Source of the DNA: Acidobacteriota bacterium
Lineage (GTDB): Bacteria; Acidobacteriota; Blastocatellia; Pyrinomonadales; Pyrinomonadaceae
Direction: 5' to 3'
Assembly (NCBI GenBank): GCA_003222975.1
Contig: QHXN01000022.1
Coordinates: forward strand, 1-50,579
Length of the DNA stretch: 50,579 nucleotides
In this document: one piece after another, positions 1 to 9,093 of the stretch
Numbering within the stretch: position 1 is the first letter of the stretch
How the letters are laid out: each line of letters begins with the position of its first letter
Notes under the pieces: generated by a model
Told to the model about the DNA's origin: nothing
Databases searched by the model: none
What the model saw: the letters and a program-made list of their open reading frames with translations, nothing else
Translations under genes and position numbers: made by a program

Positions 1-304
1 GGTCGCGCGGGCGCTCGTCCGTGCCGCGCATGTCGAGGACGAGTTGCGCGTCGGGGTATGCGTCGCGCAGGCGGTCGGCGACGTAGAAGGCGAGTTCGGT
101 CTTGCCGATGCCGCCCATGCCGCTGATGCCGCTGATGGCTGCGCTGCCGCCGCCGCGAAGCGTAGCAGTCAAGTCGGCAATCTCTTTTTCGCGCCCGACG
201 AAATCGCCGACGGGCGCGCGTAGCTGGTGAAGCGAGTTTGCTGCTGCTACGGCGGCAGCGATGTAATCTCCCGCTACGGTTATTACATCTCGCCCCGCTT
301 CCAC
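1..304 (-). CDS. STAND/NB-ARC ATPase, N-terminal part (runs off window)
   Basis: The reverse strand is open from about 384 to the window edge. Its translation has GDFVGREKEIADL followed by the P-loop SGMGGIGKTELAFYVADRL, the hallmark of NB-ARC-type STAND NTPases, which oligomerise on ligand sensing in regulation or immunity. The first ~30 residues (around DVITVAGDYIAAAV) form a short hydrophobic stretch before the FVGRE box. There is no ATG or TTG in frame upstream of this box; the GTG at 304-302 is the only plausible start, so the start is uncertain. The gene lies directly downstream of the small membrane protein gene ending at 349, so the two are probably cotranscribed. Sensor and effector domains lie outside the window, so the biological role cannot be assigned. 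Confidence 0.75.
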   Translation of the reverse strand, partial: MEAGRDVITVAGDYIAAAVAAANSLHQLRAPVGDFVGREKEIADLTATLRGGGSAAISGISGMGGIGKTELAFYVADRLRDAYPDAQLVLDMRGTDERPRD

Positions 305-348
305 CTGCCGAACTGAAGCACCCCGAACTTCCGTTGCGGCGTTCGGGG

Positions 349-651
349 CTACGCTTTTGGGTCGGAGCCGCCCTCCTGACTCTTACTTGTAGCCTTGATG
401 TCCTGTTGCGCCTCGGCCCGGCGGACGGACGCGCCGCGCCCGGTCAGGTCTTCGGCGAGTATGCTGCCGCCGTGGCTTTTGGCATCTTCGATGGTAGCTC
501 CGAGAGTTGGCTGTGGGTTAGAGGCGTCAATGCTCAGCTTGGTTTTCAGTGGGCCTTCAATCGTTCCCTTTACTCGCTTGCGGAAAGCGAGTAAGGCAAT
601 GATGATGACGAGTGCGAAGATCGCGATTACGATAACCGTGTTGTTGTTCAT
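349..651 (-). CDS. Small membrane-anchored protein upstream of STAND ATPase
   Basis: A 100-residue protein with one N-terminal membrane helix (about residues 5-22, VIVIAIFALVIIIALLAF), followed by basic RKRVKG and a polar tail. The tail has a loose beta-repeat look (ILAEDLTGRGASVRRAEAQQ, then DIKATSKSQ), a pattern I associate with small partners of bacterial NLR-like proteins; that link is inference. A GAAAGGA ribosome-binding site lies about 8 nt before the ATG. The 3' end lies 44 nt from the GTG proposed for the STAND gene, supporting one operon. No enzymatic motif is visible. It could equally be a general small membrane protein with no part in defence. Confidence 0.6.
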   Translation of the reverse strand: MNNNTVIVIAIFALVIIIALLAFRKRVKGTIEGPLKTKLSIDASNPQPTLGATIEDAKSHGGSILAEDLTGRGASVRRAEAQQDIKATSKSQEGGSDPKA

Positions 652-953
652 GAGGCTGTCCTTTCTTCACTGTACTGTCGGAGGTCTTATCAACAGCGTT
701 CACGGGACGGCGGCGCAAAGCAGCCGCTAGTTATATCATCTGCCGTGCTCGACTGAGCACAAAAATTCGGGGGCGCGAAAAGATTCGACCGGCAGCGCGA
801 AGAGGTATCTGGCACGCCTTGCCGCGCGCGGCGGTTTCTGGTACACAAAGCAAACACGCAAGCGCAAAAGTCGCGTCACCACCAAAGCCGGGCGCGGGAG
901 TCTCCCGTCAGCGCGCACGCCAGGAGTCCGAACGGAAGGGGTGTCAGCCAGTC
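652..953. promoter_or_regulatory. Divergent intergenic region between the STAND pair and acs
   Basis: About 300 nt separate two genes that read outward, so promoters for both are expected here. A short perfect hairpin (GTGCTC, loop GACT, GAGCAC) lies at 745-760. An open frame runs into this region from acs (to 819), but its translation is basic and low in complexity and does not look like Acs sequence. No convincing pair of -35/-10 hexamers was found. Confidence 0.4.
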
Positions 954-2918
954 ATGTCTTCGGCCACGACCAACATCGAGTCGGTGCTCCACGAGGAGCG
1001 CGTCTTCCCGCCGCCCGCGGAGTTTTCAGAACGCGCGCACGTCGGGTCTATGGAGGAGTTGGAGGCGCTCAGGCGCGAGGCGCGGGAGTCGCCCGAAGCG
1101 TTCTGGGGACGGATGGCTGAAGGTGAGCTTCACTGGTTCAGGAAGTGGGACGCCGTGTTGAAGTGGGAGCCGCCGCACGCCGAGTGGTTCGTGGGCGGGC
1201 GGATTAACATCTCGTACAACTGCCTCGACCGCCACCTACAGACGTGGCGGCGCAACAAGGCCGCGATCATCTGGGAGGGCGAGCCGGGCGAGCAGCGGAC
1301 GCTCACCTACGGGCAGTTGCACCGCGAGGTCGCGCGCTTCGCGAACGTGTTGAAGCGCGCGGGCGTAGAGCGCGGCGACCGCGTCGCGCTCTACATGCCG
1401 TTGATACCGGAGTTGGCGATTGCGATGCTGGCGTGCGCGCGCGTCGGCGCGCCGCACTCGGTCATCTTCGGCGGATTCGCCGCGCAGGCCATCATTGACC
1501 GCGTCAACGACGCCGGCTGTAAGCTCGTCGTCACCGCCGACGGCGGCTTCAGGCGCGGCTCGGAGGTGAGACTGAAAGACACGGTTGATGAGGCGTTGAA
1601 GCAGACGCCTTCGGTGAAGGGCTGCATCGTCGTCCAGCGCACAGGCTCGCGCGTGTCAATGGAGGCGGGGCGCGACTACTGGTGGCACGAGGTGATACAG
1701 ACGGTTGCGGATGAGTGCCCGGCGGAAGAACTCGACAGCGAGCACCCGCTCTACATCCTTTACACTTCGGGCACTACGGGGAAGCCGAAGGGCATTCTGC
1801 ACACGACCGCCGGTTATCTACTCCAAGCGCACCTGACGACGAAGTGGGTCTTCGACCTCCGTGAAGAAGACGTGTACTGGTGCACGGCGGACATCGGCTG
1901 GGTGACGGGCCACAGTTACGTCGTTTACGGGCCGCTGTCGAACGGCGCGACCGTGTTGATGTATGAAGGAGCGCCGAACTACCCGGAGCCGGATCGCTTC
2001 TGGGACATCATCCAGCGCCACCGCGTCAATGTCTTCTACACCGCGCCCACCGCCATACGCGCCTTCATCAAGTGGGGCGAGCACTGGCCGCTCCGCCACG
2101 ACCTCTCCTCTTTGCGACTGCTCGGCACGGTCGGCGAGCCGATCAACCCCGAAGCGTGGATGTGGTATCGGGAGATCATTGGCAAGGCAAAGTGTCCAAT
2201 CGTTGACACGTGGTGGCAGACAGAGACGGGCGCGATTCTAATCTCGCCACTTCCGGGCGCGACGCCGACGAAGCCCGGCTCGGCGACTAGACCGCTGCCC
2301 GGCGTCGAGGCCGCCGTCATGTCGAAGACGGGCCAGGAGGCCGGGCCGAATGAGGGCGGCTATCTGGTCATCAAGCGCCCTTGGCCCTCGATGCTCAGAA
2401 CCATCTGGGGCGACGACGAGCGCTACCGCAAGCAGTATTGGAGTGAGATTGACGGCGTCTATTTCGCGGGCGATGGCGCGCGGCAGGACGAAGACGGCTA
2501 CTTCTGGATCATGGGGCGCGTGGACGACGTGATTAACGTCAGCGGCCACCGCCTCGGCACGATGGAGGTCGAGAGCGCGCTCGTCTCGCACGAGGCGGTC
2601 GCGGAGGCCGCGGTCGTCGGTCGGCCCGACGAGCTGAAGGGACAGGGCATCGTCGCCTTCGTCACGCTCGAAGGCGAACGCCGGGCCACGGACGAGTTGA
2701 AAGAGGAGCTGCGCCGCCACGTCGCGCGCGAGATCGGCGCGCTCGCACGCCCCGACGAGATACGCTTCGCCGACGCCCTGCCGAAGACGCGCTCCGGCAA
2801 GATCATGCGACGGTTGCTCCGGGAGATCGCGTCGAGCGGCGGCGCGGTGCGCGGCGACACGACCACGCTCGAAGACTTCTCCGTGCTCGAAAGGTTGAGG
2901 GTGCAGGAGGAAGAGTGA
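954..2918 (+). CDS. acs: Acetyl-CoA synthetase (AMP-forming)
   Basis: Activates acetate to acetyl-CoA through acetyl-AMP in the cytoplasm. The 654-residue product has the full ANL-family set: adenylation loop [11 protein letters not shown], the DTWWQTETG motif that orders the acetate pocket, the hinge region [13 protein letters not shown], and C-terminal [11 protein letters not shown] with the catalytic lysine that protein acetyltransferases modify in other bacteria. The ATG at 954 gives [10 protein letters not shown], matching usual Acs N-termini and length; an in-frame start at 819 would add 45 basic residues of no known homology. A purine-rich stretch (GGAAGGGG) lies 12-20 nt upstream. The gene is single and is followed at once by a tandem-repeat inverted element. 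Confidence 0.95.
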   Translation: MSSATTNIESVLHEERVFPPPAEFSERAHVGSMEELEALRREARESPEAFWGRMAEGELHWFRKWDAVLKWEPPHAEWFVGGRINISYNCLDRHLQTWRRNKAAIIWEGEPGEQRTLTYGQLHREVARFANVLKRAGVERGDRVALYMPLIPELAIAMLACARVGAPHSVIFGGFAAQAIIDRVNDAGCKLVVTADGGFRRGSEVRLKDTVDEALKQTPSVKGCIVVQRTGSRVSMEAGRDYWWHEVIQTVADECPAEELDSEHPLYILYTSGTTGKPKGILHTTAGYLLQAHLTTKWVFDLREEDVYWCTADIGWVTGHSYVVYGPLSNGATVLMYEGAPNYPEPDRFWDIIQRHRVNVFYTAPTAIRAFIKWGEHWPLRHDLSSLRLLGTVGEPINPEAWMWYREIIGKAKCPIVDTWWQTETGAILISPLPGATPTKPGSATRPLPGVEAAVMSKTGQEAGPNEGGYLVIKRPWPSMLRTIWGDDERYRKQYWSEIDGVYFAGDGARQDEDGYFWIMGRVDDVINVSGHRLGTMEVESALVSHEAVAEAAVVGRPDELKGQGIVAFVTLEGERRATDELKEELRRHVAREIGALARPDEIRFADALPKTRSGKIMRRLLREIASSGGAVRGDTTTLEDFSVLERLRVQEEE

Positions 2919-3028
2919 TGGGGTAAAAGGGTAAAAGGGTAAAAGGGGAAGAGGGTAAAAGGGTAAAAGGTCAGGAAACGCTTTGCCCGTTTGCCTTTTA
3001 CCCCTTTCCCCGTTTTCCCTTTTACCCT
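2919..3028. repeat. Inverted tandem-octamer element (GGGTAAAA) after acs
   Basis: Left arm 2921-2970 is six octamers of the GGGTAAAA type; right arm 2993-3028 is the complementary TTTTACCC type with imperfections; about 22 nt lie between. The arms can pair in several registers. The element starts 3 nt after the acs stop codon. It belongs to the family described in the findings. Confidence 0.85.
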
Positions 3029-3106
3029 ATGGTTTCTCCGATTCAGGCCGCTTTCGTCCTTTATCTATCTATAGACGCGATCCAGTTCAGGTAAGGAGGC
3101 CCCGGA

Positions 3107-3487
3107 ATGTTAGCGAACTTCACCGAGAACCGCACAGGCCCGCGCTACCTCGTGCACATCAACGTGCGCGCGGAGTGGGACGACGAGCGTTCGGGCGAGC
3201 ACGTCGTCGTCGAGGGCGAGACGGAGAACATCGGGCCGCAGGGCGCGCTCGTACACCTGGAGAGGCTGCCGGACGTGGGCAGCCGCGTGCACCTGATCGT
3301 GCCCGACGCCGAAGGGAAGACTTTGGAAGCGGTCGCCGAGGTCTTGAGGCTTGAGCGCAACCCCGTCCAGCCGCTCGCCGCGCTGCAACTCCTGGGCGAG
3401 ACAGACGAGTGGCGCGGCCTCGTCTGGGAGCCGGCGGGCATCCGCGAGCGCGAGCCGGATGAGGATTACGAAGAGTACGAGAACTGA
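3107..3487 (+). CDS. PilZ-domain-like protein
   Basis: A 126-residue soluble protein. An N-terminal RxxxR (R9-TGP-R13) and a later N41-IGPQG46 stand where PilZ domains have RxxxR and (D/N)xSxxG, the two cyclic-di-GMP contacts; the serine is glycine here, so nucleotide binding may be weak. The ensuing beta strands (GALVHLERLPDVGSRVHLIV) fit the PilZ barrel. The C-terminal tail is strongly acidic (EPDEDYEEYEN). A perfect AAGGAGG site lies about 10 nt before the ATG, so the gene is likely well translated. A receiver-GGDEF protein at 13505-14434 could supply cyclic-di-GMP. Family assignment is by pattern only. Confidence 0.65.
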   Translation: MLANFTENRTGPRYLVHINVRAEWDDERSGEHVVVEGETENIGPQGALVHLERLPDVGSRVHLIVPDAEGKTLEAVAEVLRLERNPVQPLAALQLLGETDEWRGLVWEPAGIREREPDEDYEEYEN

Positions 3488-3556
3488 AGCGACGCGCGAC
3501 GCCCCGGCTACGCCACGGCAGCGTCGAACGAGCGCCGTCGCCGGAGCGTCGAAGAA

Positions 3557-3598
3557 GCCCAGCCGCCGATGCGCGCCGCGCGGCTGGGCGTTGTTTTT
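3557..3598 (+). terminator. Intrinsic terminator
   Basis: Perfect 9-bp stem GCCCAGCCG / CGGCTGGGC (3557-3565, 3581-3589) followed by GTTGTTTTT, 70 nt after the PilZ-like gene. Confidence 0.85.
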
Positions 3599-3702
3599 AC
3601 GAATCGAGTTGGTGCATCATTGCGGCGACCCCAAGCACATAGGCGTCTCGATTCTCGCGCGCCGGTCGGCGGAAATGTTTAAGGGCGGGACGCAGGGCCG
3701 GA

Positions 3703-5019
3703 GTGAAGGCGTTGGCGAAACAGAAGAGCACAGTCCGGCACGAAGAGCAGCTCGACGAGGAGGCGTCCGCCGCCCTGGTGTTGACCGAAGCCAAGGCGCG
3801 CGTCGTGCTGCGCCTGGCGACGCGCTCCGTGCTGTGGGTCGCGTTCCTCGTCCTCGTCCTCTACTACCTTTTCGAGGCCGTGCGCTGGGTCTTCTACGCG
3901 CTGACGAGCGTCCTTTTGGTCGTCGTCCTGGCCGTCTTCTTCGCCTACCTGATCGCGCCGCTCGTCGAGCTGGTGGTGAGCGCCTTCAAGAGGCGCGACG
4001 GCGAGCCGGTGCTGTCGCGCGGCTTGGCGATAGGCGTCGTCTATCTCGTCATCTTCGGCTCGCTCGGCGTGGGCGCGTGGGTCTTGACGCCGCGGCTCGG
4101 TACGCAGATGGCCGAGATCGCGCAGCAGGCCCCCGTCTACATGATGAGCGCGCGCGCGCGCGCCAACCGCCTGAACAAGATTTACGAAGACCTGAACCTG
4201 CCGCCCTCCGTGCGCGACTCGGCCAACAAGGCCGTCACGAACGCGATTGAAGGCATCGGCAGCTACATTACGGGTCAGGGCTTCGAGAACATCGTCGCGC
4301 TCCTGGGCTACCTGCCGTGGCTGGTGCTGGTGCCCATCCTCGCCTTCTTCTTCATGAAAGACGCCGACACCTTCCGCCGCTCGGCCCTGATGATGCTCCC
4401 GCAGGGGCGCATCCGCTGGCGCGGCGACGAGTTCTTTCAGGACATCAACTCGACGCTCGCCGCATACATCCGCGCGCAGCTCATCGCGTGCCTCATCATC
4501 GGGAGCATCTGCACCGCAGGCTTCGCCATCATCGGCGTGCGCTACGCGCTCGTGCTCGGCGTGGCGGCGGGCCTTCTGGAGTTCATCCCGCTGCTGGGGC
4601 CGCTCGTCGTCGCCGTCATGGCCGGAACGGTGGCGGGCTTCGACTCCGTGACCAAGCTCGCGGCGGTCGTCCTCTTCCTCGCCGCGCTGCGCATCGTCGA
4701 GGACTACGTGCTCTACCCGCGCATCATCGGCTCCGGCATCCACCTCCACCCGCTCGCCATCATCCTCGCCATCCTCGCCGGCCACGAGATCGCGGGCATC
4801 GCCGGCATCTTCCTCGCCATCCCCGTCATCGCCGTGCTCACGGTCACCTACCGCCACTGGCTCGAACACCGCGGCAGCGCCGGACTCGTCGCCGAGCTTT
4901 TGAGGCCCGCCGAGACGCCCGTCGTGGAGACGCCCCCCGTCGCCGGGCAGATACAGCCCGCGCCCCCGAAGCAGACGCCCGCCGCCGACCAGCCCGCGGC
5001 GGCGCGGCCCGCCCAATAA
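3703..5019 (+). CDS. AI-2E family (PerM/UPF0118) membrane permease
   Basis: A 438-residue polytopic membrane protein with the AI-2E/PerM layout: N-terminal helices (WVAFLVLVLYYLF, then a second long hydrophobic stretch), a soluble amphipathic middle region (about residues 140-210), then a helical cluster with LEFIPLLGPLVVAVMAG and IVEDYVLYPRIIGSGIHLHP, the most conserved parts of the family. Characterised members export small signals or act as Na+/H+ antiporters; the substrate here is unknown. The last ~50 residues are a Pro/Ala-rich tail. The start is a GTG at 3703 with only a weak GGGCCGGA site ahead; no in-frame ATG fits better. Confidence 0.85.
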   Translation: MKALAKQKSTVRHEEQLDEEASAALVLTEAKARVVLRLATRSVLWVAFLVLVLYYLFEAVRWVFYALTSVLLVVVLAVFFAYLIAPLVELVVSAFKRRDGEPVLSRGLAIGVVYLVIFGSLGVGAWVLTPRLGTQMAEIAQQAPVYMMSARARANRLNKIYEDLNLPPSVRDSANKAVTNAIEGIGSYITGQGFENIVALLGYLPWLVLVPILAFFFMKDADTFRRSALMMLPQGRIRWRGDEFFQDINSTLAAYIRAQLIACLIIGSICTAGFAIIGVRYALVLGVAAGLLEFIPLLGPLVVAVMAGTVAGFDSVTKLAAVVLFLAALRIVEDYVLYPRIIGSGIHLHPLAIILAILAGHEIAGIAGIFLAIPVIAVLTVTYRHWLEHRGSAGLVAELLRPAETPVVETPPVAGQIQPAPPKQTPAADQPAAARPAQ

Positions 5020-5192
5020 AACGGTTGATTATTTTTCGCGGTTGACTTAATAATGTCTGTCGTTGCAGGTCGTCGGGTTCGCGGTGCGTGCACAGTACCG
5101 TACAGACAAACGGCGGCCATGCGTTTAGTTTAGCGTTTCGCTTCCCGACTTTTCCCACGCTGCCGGACAAATGACATTAAGGAGTTCCCCCG

Positions 5193-5603
5193 ATGTCGCA
5201 CCCCAGCAGGCGAGTCCTTTGCGCAGAGCCGCACGCAGACACGTGCGGCCTCATCAAGGCGCTCCTGGAGCGGCAGGGGCACGAGGTCGTCGCGGCCAAG
5301 TCTGTCGCGGAGTGCGTCGAGCTGGCCGGCCAGACGGGCTTCGACCTCTACATGCTCGACGACGACTACATTGACGGGACGAGCCTCGAACTCTGCAAGC
5401 GCCTGCGCGCGTTGACGCCCGAAACGCCCATCCTCTTCTTCTCGTCGCGCGCCTTCGAGCGCGACCGCGAGCGCGCCATGAGCGCGGGCGCAGCCGCCTA
5501 CCTCACGAAGCCCGACGACATCTTCGAGATAGTCCAGACGGTCAACTCGATCCTCTCCGGCAAGGCCACGTACCGCCGACGAGGAGAGGCCGAAAAGCCT
5601 TGA
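5193..5603 (+). CDS. Single-domain response regulator (receiver)
   Basis: A 136-residue receiver with no output domain. Acidic patch at CAEPHAD, presumed phospho-acceptor Asp in DLYMLDDDYIDG, switch Ser in ILFFSS and invariant Lys in AYLTKPDD are all present. Preceded by AAGGAG 8 nt before the ATG. A sister gene lies 93 nt downstream with near-identical spacing of motifs but an Asn at the acceptor position, so the pair looks like a duplication in which one copy may have lost phosphorylation. No histidine kinase is adjacent; the cognate kinase is unknown. Confidence 0.85.
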   Translation: MSHPSRRVLCAEPHADTCGLIKALLERQGHEVVAAKSVAECVELAGQTGFDLYMLDDDYIDGTSLELCKRLRALTPETPILFFSSRAFERDRERAMSAGAAAYLTKPDDIFEIVQTVNSILSGKATYRRRGEAEKP

Positions 5604-5633
5604 CGCTCGCGGCTTCTGAGTTTAAATTTAGGC

Positions 5634-5668
5634 TTCCCCTTTTACCCCCTTAAGTATTTCCCCTTATC
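5634..5668. repeat. Single arm of a TTTTACCC-type tandem element
   Basis: The pyrimidine-rich run contains CCCCTTTTACCCCC and a diverged second unit, like the right arm of the element at 2919-3028, but no matching GGGTAAAA arm is nearby. It may be a decayed or half element. Confidence 0.45.
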
Positions 5669-5695
5669 TAACTCTCTCTCGTCGGGGTGTGTCCG

Positions 5696-6067
5696 ATGCC
5701 GGCAGAAAAGCGACGCATTCTCTGCGCCGAGTCGAACAAGGATGTCGGCGACCTGATCGCGCTCATGTTGGAGCGGAAGGGCTACGCGGTCGAGTCGGTG
5801 CAGACCGTCGCCGACTGTCTGAAGCTCGCGACGACCGAGCGCTTCGACCTCTACATCCTCAACGACACCTACATTGACGGCGACAGCCTCGAACTCTGCA
5901 TGCAGCTCCGCTCGATAGACCCCGCGACTCCCGTCCTCCTCTTCTCGCTCGAAAGCTCCGGCCCCGCCCGGCAGCGCCCCCTCCAGGCGGGCGTCCAAAT
6001 CTACAAGAGCAAGACCTCCGACTTCGTCTCGCTCGTCCAGACGATTGACCAGCTTCTACAGTCGTAA
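5696..6067 (+). CDS. Receiver-like protein with Asn at the phospho-acceptor position
   Basis: A 123-residue sister of the receiver ending at 5603 (both have a DLY-x-L core, then YIDG, SLELC and VQT). Where the sister has LDDDYIDG this has LNDTYIDG, so the Asp five residues before the DG pair is Asn. The acidic CAESNKD patch and a lysine (IYKSKTSD) remain, but the usual TKP is SKT. This suggests a phosphorylation-independent pseudo-receiver, unless the next-door Asp substitutes. The ATG at 5696 is preferred over a GTG at 5687 because it aligns with the sister and has GGGG about 8 nt ahead. It converges on carA 20 nt away. Confidence 0.75.
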   Translation: MPAEKRRILCAESNKDVGDLIALMLERKGYAVESVQTVADCLKLATTERFDLYILNDTYIDGDSLELCMQLRSIDPATPVLLFSLESSGPARQRPLQAGVQIYKSKTSDFVSLVQTIDQLLQS

Positions 6068-6087
6068 GAATCAGTGCGGCGGGGCCA

Positions 6088-7194
6088 CTACCTGACGGCG
6101 CGCTCATGTTCCATCAATTCGATGAAGCGCCGGAAGTGGTGCGCGGCGTCGTGGGGGCCGGGCGCGGCTTCGGGGTGATATTGAACTGAGATGACGGGCA
6201 GGCTCTTGTGGCGCATCCCCTCGACGCAAGCGTCGTTGAGGTTAACGTGCGTGACCTCCACGTCCGCGGGCAGGCTCTCGGCCTCCACGGCGAAGCCGTG
6301 GTTGTGCGACGTGATCTCGACACGGCCTGTGAGCAGGTCTTTGACGGGCTGGTTGCCGCCGCGGTGGCCGAAGCGCAGCTTGTAGGTCGTGCCGCCGAAG
6401 GCGCGGCCCAGGAGTTGATGACCGAAGCAGATGCCGAACACGGGGACGCCCTCGCCGACCAGCCGCCGAATCTCCTCGACGACCTCCGTCATCGAGGCCG
6501 GGTCGCCCGGCCCGTTCGACAGATAGACGCCGTCGGGCCGCATCGCCAGCACTTCCGCGGCGGGCGTCGAGGCCGGAACGACGCTGACGCGGCAGCCCGC
6601 GCGCGCCAGCTCTTGGAGCGAATTCCGCTTCACGCCGAAGTCGTAGCAGACGACGTGGAAGCTCTCCGCCCCGACCGCCGCGACTTCGTAAGGCCGCGCC
6701 GTCGTCACTGCGCTCGCCAGTTCGCGGTTCTCCATCGGGGCCGAAGAGCGCGCCTTCTCAAGCAAACGCCGCTCGTCGAGGTCAACCGAAGAGAGGCACG
6801 CGCGCATCGCGCCCTTGTCTCTGATGTGGCGGACGAGCGCACGCGTGTCCACGCGGTCAATGGCCGGGACACGCCAGCGCTTCAGATACGCGTCGAGCGT
6901 CTCCTCCGAGCGCCAGTTCGACGCCACGCCCGACGCCTCGCGCACGACGAAGCCCTCGACCCAGGGCCTTGCCGACTCCTCGTCCGCGCGGTTCACGCCG
7001 TAGTTGCCGATGAGCGGGTAGGTCATGCACACGACCTGCCCCGCGTAGGACGGGTCGGTCAAGACCTCCTGATAACCCGACATCGAGGTGTTGAAGACCA
7101 TCTCGCCACACGCCTCCACTTCAGCGCCCCACGAGCGCCCGCGGAAACTGCGTCCGTCTTCGAGCACGAGTAACGCCTGTTTCGATTCCGCCAC
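6088..7194 (-). CDS. carA: Carbamoyl-phosphate synthase small subunit
   Basis: Glutamine amidotransferase subunit that feeds ammonia to CarB for carbamoyl phosphate in pyrimidine and arginine synthesis. The 368-residue product has the CarA N-terminal domain ([32 protein letters not shown]) and a class I amidotransferase domain: oxyanion-loop SNGPGDP, nucleophile Cys in [10 protein letters not shown], and His/Glu in [20 protein letters not shown] site precedes the ATG. It lies 19 nt downstream of the NTR-like gene on the same strand, so the two may share a transcript although their functions are unrelated. carB is not in the window. Confidence 0.95.
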   Translation of the reverse strand: MAESKQALLVLEDGRSFRGRSWGAEVEACGEMVFNTSMSGYQEVLTDPSYAGQVVCMTYPLIGNYGVNRADEESARPWVEGFVVREASGVASNWRSEETLDAYLKRWRVPAIDRVDTRALVRHIRDKGAMRACLSSVDLDERRLLEKARSSAPMENRELASAVTTARPYEVAAVGAESFHVVCYDFGVKRNSLQELARAGCRVSVVPASTPAAEVLAMRPDGVYLSNGPGDPASMTEVVEEIRRLVGEGVPVFGICFGHQLLGRAFGGTTYKLRFGHRGGNQPVKDLLTGRVEITSHNHGFAVEAESLPADVEVTHVNLNDACVEGMRHKSLPVISVQYHPEAAPGPHDAAHHFRRFIELMEHERAVR

Positions 7195-7213
7195 TGAAGT
7201 CCCTTCGAACGCC

Positions 7214-7657
7214 TTACGTTCCTTTGGCCGCGTGTTGCTTCCCCGCGCCGAGCTTCTGCAAGTCTTCCGAGCCGACTTCGGCGAGGCGCGTCCGCGAACA
7301 CGCGTTCGTCATCAGACGCCCGCGGCCCTCCTGCCTCCAGGCATAGACGAGGTACTTCTTCCCCGCCTCGAACGAGACTGCGCAGTCGTCATTTTTAGTG
7401 ACGTAGATGACGACCTCGTCCGCCTCAGCCCCCTTCCATGACTGCTCGACCGACAGCTTGACGCGCCACTCGAAGCCGCCCTGAGTCAATTCCCTGTGGC
7501 TCTCAACGACGGTGCCGACGAAGACGGCCTCCGCCTGCTTCCTCGCCTCGCCGGGCGTGAGACTCTTCTTGCAGTCGCACGCGGCTGACGCGCCCCGGAC
7601 AGTGGGCGTCAGACAGAAGGCGGCAAAGAGGATTACACTCAGCGTTGCTCTCATCAT
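7214..7657 (-). CDS. Exported NTR/TIMP-like domain protein
   Basis: A 147-residue protein with a signal peptide ([20 protein letters not shown], cleavage near ASA/A) and a small Cys-containing beta domain: [47 protein letters not shown]. This order is that of the netrin/TIMP-like OB fold seen in many exported bacterial proteins of unknown role; cysteines at the mature N-terminus and near the C-terminus could form disulphides. It ends 19 nt before carA. Function beyond the fold is unknown. Confidence 0.7.
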   Translation of the reverse strand: MMRATLSVILFAAFCLTPTVRGASAACDCKKSLTPGEARKQAEAVFVGTVVESHRELTQGGFEWRVKLSVEQSWKGAEADEVVIYVTKNDDCAVSFEAGKKYLVYAWRQEGRGRLMTNACSRTRLAEVGSEDLQKLGAGKQHAAKGT

Positions 7658-7698
7658 CGCGTGGGAAGATTTTAAGTCACTCTCATCATTTTATGGGA

Positions 7699-7743
7699 GG
7701 GCCGCGGCGTCGCCCCCGACACTTCGCCAAGGCGTCGCGGCCC
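7699..7743. repeat. GC-rich inverted repeat
   Basis: GGGCCGCG (7699-7706) and CGCGGCCC (7736-7743) form a perfect 8-bp stem with a structured loop. It lies between the 3' end of the Yip1-TPR gene and the start of the NTR-like gene, both reverse. No T-run follows on the reverse strand, so it is not a standard terminator. Confidence 0.4.
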
Positions 7744-7763
7744 CGTCAACTAGGGCGACCGAG

Positions 7764-9086
7764 TCAGGGCTGCGTGCGCAGGAACTGTTGCGCCTCGTTG
7801 AGCCAGCGCTGGTCGGCGCGGTACTTGTAAGCGGGCGCGGTGCGGACGGCCTCGACGCAGCGCTGCATCCACTCGACGGCCTCGCGCGTGCGCCCCATCC
7901 CGGCGTGCGCGCGCCCCATCAGGTAGAGTCCTTCGGGGTCTGACGTTCGCCTGTCTAAGAAACGCTGCAAGGCTTCGCGCGCGTCCGCGAACTGCCCCGC
8001 CGCCAGATAAGTCGCGCCGACCTCGCGCCAGACCTCGTGCTGCGAGTGCGCCTCGTCGCGCGCGACCACCTGCCCGAAGTGCTCGATGGCTTCGGGCAAC
8101 TTTCCTTGAATGCGCGCGATGCGCCCCAGTTGGTAATGCGCGTCCGTCTCTTCCGCGTCAATCTCGACGGCGCGCAGGAAGCGCGCGCGCGCCTCTTCGT
8201 ACTCCTTGCGCTGCATGTGGAGGAGTCCGAGGTTGTAGTGGGCCGAGGCGTCCGCCGGGTTGAGCGTCGCGGCTTCGAGGTTCTGCCGGAAAGAGGCGCG
8301 CGCCTGCTGCCCGCGCATCAACTCGCCGACGTAGCCGCGCAGCACGAAGAAGACGAGCAGCACGAGGAAGGGCGCTCCGAGCAGCGCGCTGAAGATGAGG
8401 AACAGAACCGGCGAGAGGACGGACATCAAGACCGTGCTCAGCACGACCACCGCCAGAGACTTCCACCACGACAGGCGGAAGACCTCGCGCACCGCGGCCA
8501 CGGCCCACAGGCTGAAGAGTATCAGCGGCTGGATCAAAAGGAGCAGCAGCGCGTTCGTCAGCACGCCCGTCATCTGATTCATCTGCTCCTGCGTCGGGCC
8601 GTCCGGCGTCGGGTTGCGGAGCACCTGTTGCGCGGTCTGCTGCGCGGCCACGAGCGATTTCATCACCGCCGCCTCGTTAATCCCCGCGGCGTTCGCGGCG
8701 TAAACCAGCGGGAGCGCCAGCAGGCTCGCCGCGGCCAGCGCGTAGAAGGCGGTCGAGGTCGTCGGCGCGTACTCCTGTCGCAGCACTACTCCGAAGCTCG
8801 CGCGCCGCTCGAACAGGTTCGCCAAAAGGATTGCCACGGGCACGAAGACGAGCGCGACGAGGAGCAGGTAGCCGGCGGAGGCCAGGACGGCGCTCACAGC
8901 CGCCCACGCGCCGGAGTGCAAGGCGACGCCCGCCAGCTCGCGCCACTGCGCGTAAACCGTGTGCGCCACCTGCAAGAGCAGCGCCAGCAGCGCGGCCTGG
9001 CCGAGCGGCACGCGGTCGCGCACCTCCGCCATCCCGCGCGCGGGCGCGTAGAACATCAACAGGAGCGGGCGCAGCCAGTCGGCCAT
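7764..9086 (-). CDS. Yip1-domain membrane protein with C-terminal TPR repeats
   Basis: A 440-residue protein. The N-terminal half starts MADWLRPLLLMFYAPARGM and holds five or so membrane helices typical of bacterial Yip1 proteins; the C-terminal half is a TPR array (ASAHYNLGLLHMQRKEYEEA, then DAHYQLGRIARIQGKLPEA, and two to three more). Such fusions are taken to be membrane scaffolds. The ATG at 9086 is chosen because an upstream in-frame start at 9197 would add residues translated from a repeat element and a terminator stem. No ribosome-binding site is visible before the ATG (TTCTGTTCTT). Confidence 0.7.
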   Translation of the reverse strand: MADWLRPLLLMFYAPARGMAEVRDRVPLGQAALLALLLQVAHTVYAQWRELAGVALHSGAWAAVSAVLASAGYLLLVALVFVPVAILLANLFERRASFGVVLRQEYAPTTSTAFYALAAASLLALPLVYAANAAGINEAAVMKSLVAAQQTAQQVLRNPTPDGPTQEQMNQMTGVLTNALLLLLIQPLILFSLWAVAAVREVFRLSWWKSLAVVVLSTVLMSVLSPVLFLIFSALLGAPFLVLLVFFVLRGYVGELMRGQQARASFRQNLEAATLNPADASAHYNLGLLHMQRKEYEEARARFLRAVEIDAEETDAHYQLGRIARIQGKLPEAIEHFGQVVARDEAHSQHEVWREVGATYLAAGQFADAREALQRFLDRRTSDPEGLYLMGRAHAGMGRTREAVEWMQRCVEAVRTAPAYKYRADQRWLNEAQQFLRTQP

Positions 9087-9093
9087 AAGAACA

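Noticed and set aside
819..953. Longer acs start
   Set aside because: The extra 45 residues are basic and unlike Acs; the ATG at 954 matches the usual N-terminus.
3679..5016. 445-codon reverse frame over the AI-2E permease
   Set aside because: Composition is that of an antisense shadow (Asp/Glu/Arg/His-rich, no motifs) and the forward frame has a clear family match.
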